This document shows, in pieces, positions 6,584-10,921 of a DNA stretch of 10,921 bases. The first letter of the stretch is position 1; each line of letters begins with the position of its first letter. This DNA is from an uncultured Erysipelotrichaceae bacterium (GTDB lineage: Bacteria; Bacillota_I; Bacilli_A; Erysipelotrichales; Erysipelotrichaceae). The notes under the pieces are model-generated. The model did not search any database and was not told where the DNA came from. It saw nothing but the letters and a program-made list of their open reading frames with translations. A program made the translations under genes and the position numbers. The DNA lies in the NCBI GenBank assembly GCA_910586285.1, contig CAJUGR010000068.1, positions 1-10,921 of the forward strand. Reading direction: 5' to 3'.

Positions 6584-7699
6584 TTATCGCTTAAAGAATC
6601 GCGGAATGCTTCCCTCGTCTTCATCTTCTTCCACGACGTTCTCCTGATAGGTCGGTGTGTCACTTGCGCCGACAGCCACCGGTTGTTTCGGCTGCGGCTG
6701 CGCAAAACCTGTCGCATTTACCGATTTCGGTACCGCCTTGATAATATTTTCTTTCGGCTGATCAAAACCGGTCGCAATCACGGTCACAATAATGGAATCG
6801 CCCAGCTTTTCATTGATCGCAACACCGAAAATCGCATCAATATCGTTTCCGGCTGCTTCACGAACCAGTGCCATCGCATCCTCCGCATCAAATAAAGTGA
6901 TGCTCTCGCCACCGGTAATATTGACAATCGCGTTACGGGCACCGGTAATCTGCGCTTCCAACAACGGGGATTGAATGGCTTTTTCTGCTGCGGCACGCGC
7001 CTTATCTTCCCCTTCAGCCATACCGATACCAATTAAGGCACTGCCTTGATTTTCCATAATCGTTTTGACATCCGCAAAATCCAAGTTGATGAGAGCCGGT
7101 ACCGCAATCAAATCCGTAATCGTCTGCACACCTTGACGCAGTACGTTGTCGGCAGCCTGGAACGCTTCCACCAACGGTTTTCTGCCGATCACTTCAATCA
7201 GGTTATTGTTGGATACAATAATCATGGAATCTACGTATTCTCGCAATTCTGCCAATCCGCTCTCTGCCGAAAGCAAGCGTTTCTTACCTTCAAAAGTAAA
7301 CGGTTTGGTCACAATCGCAACGGTCAACGCGCCTTCTTCTTTGGCAATTTTCGCGAACAACGGTGCTGCGCCGGTTCCGGTTCCCCCGCCCAATCCGGCA
7401 GTAATAAATACCATATCGCTGCCCTTGATCGCTTCACGAATCTCATTTTCGTTTTCCTGTGCCGCACGACGCCCCACTTCCGGATCTGCTCCGGCTCCCA
7501 GGCCTTTGGTAATTTCCCGGCCCAAGATGATTTTATTTTCAACGGGAGATTGATTCAATACTTGAAGATCGGTATTCGCTACGTAGAATTCTACGCCTTT
7601 AACGCCTTCGGAAACCATGCGGTTTACAGCATTACAGCCGCCGCCGCCAATCCCGAATACCTTGATTTTTGCCACCTGTTCAAATTGTAAATCACTCAT
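6584..7699 (-). CDS. ftsZ: Cell division GTPase FtsZ
   Basis: Complete 371-residue bacterial tubulin homologue that polymerises into the Z ring at mid-cell and directs septum formation. Visible motifs: the GGGGCNAVNRM nucleotide loop at 18-28, the tubulin signature GGGTGTG at 104-110, and the T7 synergy loop NLDFADV at 205-211, whose N205, D207 and D210 complete the GTPase site of the next subunit. A variable linker rich in P, Q, and acidic residues (about 315-362) leads to the C-terminal peptide GSIPRFFKR (363-371), the docking site for FtsA, SepF and other partners. All key residues are present, so it should be active. ATG start preceded by a purine-rich GAGGAAAGAG. It lies 26 bases after ftsA, the usual order in bacteria. 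Confidence 0.97.
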   Translation of the reverse strand: MSDLQFEQVAKIKVFGIGGGGCNAVNRMVSEGVKGVEFYVANTDLQVLNQSPVENKIILGREITKGLGAGADPEVGRRAAQENENEIREAIKGSDMVFITAGLGGGTGTGAAPLFAKIAKEEGALTVAIVTKPFTFEGKKRLLSAESGLAELREYVDSMIIVSNNNLIEVIGRKPLVEAFQAADNVLRQGVQTITDLIAVPALINLDFADVKTIMENQGSALIGIGMAEGEDKARAAAEKAIQSPLLEAQITGARNAIVNITGGESITLFDAEDAMALVREAAGNDIDAIFGVAINEKLGDSIIVTVIATGFDQPKENIIKAVPKSVNATGFAQPQPKQPVAVGASDTPTYQENVVEEDEDEGSIPRFFKR

Positions 7700-7725
7700 C
7701 TTTGCTCTTTCCTCGCTCTCTTGAT

Positions 7726-8979
7726 TTATCTATCACTCAGCAACATACTCTTTAACTTCTTAGTGAAGCCGCCTTCATCATCATTGGAACGCTTGTTGAC
7801 ACTTTCCACAACCTTTTCCACATCACGCTGATCACAACTGGTTCGCTCATCCTTACGAATGGACTGTTGAGAACGCCATGCGTAGAATAATCCCAGGCAT
7901 GTTACCAATGCACAATCACGCGCTCCGATCGTTTGCGGTACATAGATCTGCATCGGTGCATTCAACTCTTTTGCCATACCTTCCAGTTCCTGAATCTCCA
8001 TACCCTCACCGGTTAAGATATAACGAACATTGCCACTTTCAATAATCGGCTGGCATGTTTCATTGATCATATCCAACCATTCATGAATCGGACCAATGAC
8101 ACATTGATAAACATCACGCTCCGTAATTTGGCGGGATTCTCCTGCTTCTGACCAGATATATACAACGGAATCGCCCACTTCTTTTTCCTCCAAAGCGCAC
8201 GTATTCTGAATCAGCCGAAATCCGACATCCAAAGGAAGATGATATTGATCCTTCAGCGGGGCAATCCAATTACCATATCCGCCTTCCAATACTTCACAGT
8301 TTACCAGTTTACCATGTGTGAATAAAGAAAGTGTTGTATTTTGTCGCTCCAGATCAATTAATACCACATATTTATCCACAGTCTGCTCAAAAATCGCCGC
8401 TTCTTCCGCGATGGCATAAGCATCCAAACAGATATCAATGATTTCCAATCCGGCTTTTTCAACACAACGCGCATAAGAATAAACAATTTCTTTATTGGCA
8501 TATAATAAGTCGATGCTCATCGTCAGCACATCACATACTTCATTCAACGGCATCTTTCGCGACGTGATACCGTTGGTAATATATTTGATGCAGCCAAGAT
8601 TAACCAACTCTAAATCCTCATCCGGTTTATAAGAAACCGCTTCGTTAATTCCACTTTGGATATGGGACATACGAACCCGTTTACTGCCATCCTCAACAAA
8701 GACATTGACCCGCTTATTAAAACGCGTCACATCAATACAGGGAATCGCCAGTAAAATACGCTCGATCCGAAAACCAAGCACTTTGGAAGCGTTGTTAACT
8801 GCCTTCATCACTGCATTGACCACATTTTGTTCTTCCACAATTGCTTTATTGACAATGCCGGATGTCCTTACTCGCTCAACACGCAAAATATTAAACCGAG
8901 TTTCATGGAATTCACCTATCACAAGTCGTACTTCGTGATCTGCCAGTTCCAATGCGGCAAATATTTGTTTGCGTTCCAT
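7726..8979 (-). CDS. ftsA: Divergent FtsA-like division protein
   Basis: A 417-residue actin-family protein in the normal ftsA position before ftsZ, with normal FtsA length. FtsA tethers FtsZ filaments to the membrane and recruits the septal synthesis machinery. The C-terminus, GGFTKKLKSMLLSDR at 403-417 after a charged linker, is a typical FtsA amphipathic membrane-targeting helix. The nucleotide-binding core is degenerate. The phosphate-1 loop, normally LDIGTS, reads LELADH at 10-15. The phosphate-2 loop, normally DIGGGTTD, reads DLERQNTT at 209-216, losing all three glycines. The adenosine motif, normally TGGGA, reads TGEGM at 323-327. ATP binding may be lost or altered. The ATG follows AAGGGGG at a spacing of eight. 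The assignment rests on synteny, length, recognisable remnants and the C-terminal helix; another actin-like pilus protein (PilM type) is less likely. Confidence 0.82.
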   Translation of the reverse strand: MERKQIFAALELADHEVRLVIGEFHETRFNILRVERVRTSGIVNKAIVEEQNVVNAVMKAVNNASKVLGFRIERILLAIPCIDVTRFNKRVNVFVEDGSKRVRMSHIQSGINEAVSYKPDEDLELVNLGCIKYITNGITSRKMPLNEVCDVLTMSIDLLYANKEIVYSYARCVEKAGLEIIDICLDAYAIAEEAAIFEQTVDKYVVLIDLERQNTTLSLFTHGKLVNCEVLEGGYGNWIAPLKDQYHLPLDVGFRLIQNTCALEEKEVGDSVVYIWSEAGESRQITERDVYQCVIGPIHEWLDMINETCQPIIESGNVRYILTGEGMEIQELEGMAKELNAPMQIYVPQTIGARDCALVTCLGLFYAWRSQQSIRKDERTSCDQRDVEKVVESVNKRSNDDEGGFTKKLKSMLLSDR

Positions 8980-9016
8980 AAGGTCGACCCCCTTACACTC
9001 TTTTTCATTCTATAAT

Positions 9017-9025
9017 ATCATACCA
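9017..9025 (-). promoter_or_regulatory. Candidate extended -10 promoter of the ftsA-ftsZ operon
   Basis: The minus strand reads TGGTATGAT, an extended -10 element about 38 bases before the ftsA start. A clear -35 is lacking at the 17-base distance (TTTTTA). An A-rich tract on this strand (bases 9068-9084, with eight A in a row) lies about 50 bases further upstream and could help as an UP-like or bent element. The remainder of the gap 8980-9112 shows no gene. Confidence 0.45.
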
Positions 9026-9112
9026 TAATTTATGGACTTTAAAAACACCTAATTCGGAAAAGAAGACTTTTTTTTCTTATTTTTCTACATCCATAATGAA
9101 TAGAATCCCCAT

Positions 9113-9153
9113 AAAACAGAAAACGAGTAATCATTCCTGTCATGATTACTCGT
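9113..9153 (-). terminator. Strong hairpin terminator containing a stop codon
   Basis: Bases 9123-9134 pair perfectly with 9142-9153: a twelve-pair stem with a seven-base loop. It is followed on the minus strand by a T-rich but interrupted tract (TTTCTGTTTTAT with the last stem base). The stop codon of the surface protein (9146-9148) lies inside the 5' arm of the stem. It separates the surface-protein unit from the division operon. Confidence 0.8.
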
Positions 9154-10720
9154 CCATATCCTCATCACGTTTTTCAAACAGATGCTGTTCTTGCTCATAC
9201 GGTTTCATATGAATCGTATGTTTTTCTTGTTCTGCTTCATATTTCCATGCATCAAAGGGTTCCACTTCTTCTTCCGCATTTACTTCTGAAACCTCCGGTT
9301 CTTTCCTTACCTGAACTTTCTGTTTCGTTTGTTTTTTATTTTTAGGCTTGCGTTTTTTAAACACTACAACTAACAACACCGCCAAGGTGACCACATTGGT
9401 GATTGCCAAAGCCAAGACCATGATCATCCGCGACTGTAAATCGTCCAATAACTGTTCATACTGAGTCTGGGTAATCGGTGCCTGTCGGCTGTATAACTGT
9501 AATGTGTTTTCACTTTTCTCATACAAATAATAATGCATTTGTCCCTTATCATCCATGAGGTATAACAACACATAATTTTCAAAGCTGGGATCACTGAAGG
9601 TCCATCCCATCAGCTTGATCGTATCCACTTCCACCTCACCGTATTTCATACCGACACGATCCTGTAATTCAGCGGGAATATCAATGATAGCCACATTACG
9701 CCCTAATAAAGCGATCGGCTTGTATACAGAACAAATCATTTGGGTATTTTCATCGTATAAATAAAAGTTTTTTTCATTGTTGTCATCGATCATATAAACG
9801 ATCGTTATATTGGAAAGATTACTGTGCCATGCTTCAACATTTTTTCCTTCCAAAGAAATCATCGTTTTTTCAAACGATGCCGGAATGACTTCTTCATCCA
9901 CTTTCTTAACAACACCCAGTTTTTTTCCGTTATAGTCCACATAAACATCCGGTGATTCATCGACCATCGCCTTGATGATGTATTTCTTCACTGTACCGTC
10001 CTCGGCTGTTACACTGATGGTAATTTCATTATCCCCCGGTTTCAAAGAAATATCACCGGTTCCGCTGACGGTTGCCTTGTTGTCTTCTGCCGTTGCCTCT
10101 ACCCGTACAGAAGTATCCTCTTTTTCCAGTGATACACTGTAATTGGTTTTCTCTGCCGAAAAGGCAGGAGCCAAGGTTCCCTTAGAAATTGTCAACGAGG
10201 ATAAATTCGCATTATCCGATTTTGTTTCAAGCGGATCCTCTTGCGAAGTTTGCGGTTGATTTACCTGAGGTGTCTGATAAGAGCCTTGATTGCTACTGCT
10301 ACCGCCGCTGTTACCGCTGCCGCTACTGCCACCATTAGTCGGCCGATTAGTTGTAGGACGCTGAATAACGTTGACCACTGCCGTACCACTAACTTCTTGA
10401 TCGCTTTCTGTACTTACATCCGCCACTAGACCTTTAATATCTACTTTCAAAGTGCCGACAGAGTTGCCTTTAACCGTGTACGATTTTGATTTATCATCTA
10501 GCCAAATGTAATCATTAACTGCTCCACTTACTGTGATATATCCTGCACCGCCACTAACCCTAACAGTAAAGGTAACACTCCCTCCCACATAAATTGTAGA
10601 AGCAGAAGCGCTTACTGATGCACTTGCCGCATGAACATGTAGAGGAAATTGCAAAAAACTCGTTATTGTTAAGAGGCAAATGCAAAATACACATATCAAC
10701 TTATGTTTGTGTTTTACCAC
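9146..10720 (-). CDS. Secreted membrane-anchored protein with cadherin-like beta-sandwich domain
   Basis: A 524-residue surface protein. Residues 1-32 are a signal peptide (basic start, hydrophobic core with cysteines, likely cleavage near VHAA). Residues 33-120 look like an Ig-like beta domain with a glycine-valine-rich N-terminus. A Ser/Gly/Asn/Gln linker at 122-165 leads to a cadherin-like beta-sandwich domain (168-253), recognised by LSSLTISKGTLAPAFS, then TNYSVSL and a C-terminal DGTVKKYII. Residues 255-420 contain two related segments, near 305-336 and 383-415, sharing Y-hydrophobic-DD and a YLY core. A transmembrane helix at about 431-454 is followed by a KKRKPKNKK stop-transfer and an acidic cytoplasmic tail. 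The start is GTG, chosen for AAAGGAG seven bases upstream; no earlier start fits. It follows a dockerin-bearing gene by 12 bases, which suggests a cell-surface assembly or carbohydrate-related role. No enzyme domain or cohesin is seen. Confidence 0.85.
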   Translation of the reverse strand: MVKHKHKLICVFCICLLTITSFLQFPLHVHAASASVSASASTIYVGGSVTFTVRVSGGAGYITVSGAVNDYIWLDDKSKSYTVKGNSVGTLKVDIKGLVADVSTESDQEVSGTAVVNVIQRPTTNRPTNGGSSGSGNSGGSSSNQGSYQTPQVNQPQTSQEDPLETKSDNANLSSLTISKGTLAPAFSAEKTNYSVSLEKEDTSVRVEATAEDNKATVSGTGDISLKPGDNEITISVTAEDGTVKKYIIKAMVDESPDVYVDYNGKKLGVVKKVDEEVIPASFEKTMISLEGKNVEAWHSNLSNITIVYMIDDNNEKNFYLYDENTQMICSVYKPIALLGRNVAIIDIPAELQDRVGMKYGEVEVDTIKLMGWTFSDPSFENYVLLYLMDDKGQMHYYLYEKSENTLQLYSRQAPITQTQYEQLLDDLQSRMIMVLALAITNVVTLAVLLVVVFKKRKPKNKKQTKQKVQVRKEPEVSEVNAEEEVEPFDAWKYEAEQEKHTIHMKPYEQEQHLFEKRDEDMDE

Positions 10721-10732
10721 AAAACCACTCCT

Positions 10733-10921
10733 TTATTGTTTTTGTTCCATAATCCTATTCTTAACATAAATATAGTCTGCCGGAGTAATATTCCCGTCTC
10801 CATTGGCATCAGCCGCCTTTAAAGGATTACCAGATAGGATATTAACACGCATTATATGGTTTTTTATTTTGATATAATCAGCTGGAGTCAACTTTCCATC
10901 ACCATTCACATCACCTGGTAT
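10733..10921 (-). CDS. C-terminal type I dockerin of a protein cut by the window edge (partial)
   Basis: Reading the minus strand from the window end gives 62 residues before a TAA stop at 10733-10735. They form a complete type I dockerin with two calcium-binding F-hand repeats: DVNGDGKLTPAD followed by YIKIKNHIM, and DANGDGNITPAD followed by YIYVKNRIM. Calcium ligands at loop positions 1, 3, 5 and 12 are present in both. Dockerins bind cohesin domains in a calcium-dependent way to assemble secreted enzymes or adhesins on scaffolds or the cell surface. The N-terminal part, which would tell what is carried, lies outside the window. The next gene begins 12 bases after the stop, and its ribosome-binding site overlaps this stop (TAAAGGAG), so the two are in one operon. 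The protein is presumably secreted. Confidence 0.9.
   Translation of the reverse strand: MPGDVNGDGKLTPADYIKIKNHIMRVNILSGNPLKAADANGDGNITPADYIYVKNRIMEQKQ

Noticed and set aside
7046..7690. Long plus-strand open frame of 214 codons
   Set aside because: It lies wholly antisense to ftsZ, whose motifs are unmistakable; the translated product shows no domain and has no ribosome-binding site. It is a shadow frame.
8980..9112. Possible small RNA or gene in the gap between the surface protein terminator and ftsA
   Set aside because: The sequence is AT-rich with an A tract and a promoter-like element, but there is no hairpin-plus-T-tract end or open frame with a start signal.
10280..10335. Repetitive triplets as a tandem repeat or CRISPR-like array
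   Set aside because: This is the codon pattern of the Ser/Gly linker in the cadherin-like protein, with no spacer-repeat periodicity.

Overview
The window is a bacterial chromosome segment with every supportable gene on the minus strand, so it is transcribed from high to low coordinates. The neighbouring ftsA and ftsZ, strong Shine-Dalgarno sites, intrinsic terminators with T tracts, a dockerin and a cell-wall-binding repeat protein indicate a Bacillota (Firmicutes) organism, probably anaerobic and host- or gut-associated. The very divergent FtsA would fit an Erysipelotrichia-type lineage, but that placement is inference and no rRNA or other marker is present to prove it.

Layout in the direction of transcription. 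(1) 10921-9146: a surface-protein unit made of the C-terminal dockerin of a protein that starts outside the window, then a secreted, membrane-anchored protein with a cadherin-like beta-sandwich domain, closed by a long terminator hairpin. (2) 9025-6105: the division operon, with a candidate extended -10 promoter, a degenerate ftsA, a canonical ftsZ, a small unrecognised gene 2 nt after ftsZ, and a terminator. (3) 6068-3455: a P-type calcium-transporting ATPase with its own leader. (4) 3440-661: an operon with a candidate extended -10 promoter, a leader containing a terminator-like hairpin, an NCS2 uracil permease, a radical SAM/SPASM protein and a GNAT acetyltransferase. These three genes overlap by a few bases, which suggests translational coupling, and a terminator ends the unit. 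(5) 619-1: a small protein made only of two peptidoglycan-binding repeats, with a leader resembling that of the ATPase, and a terminator formed by a perfect 20-bp palindrome.

The core genes cover cytokinesis, calcium export and pyrimidine uptake. The parts that deserve a second look are the FtsA with eroded nucleotide-binding signatures, the unknown gene coupled to ftsZ, the hairpin in the uracil permease leader, the 29-nt leader motif shared by the ATPase and peptidoglycan-binding genes, the radical SAM-GNAT pair of unknown substrate, and the dockerin/membrane-protein pair. I see no CRISPR array, insertion sequence, tRNA, rRNA or recognisable defence system. No gene-free stretch exceeds about 170 bases.
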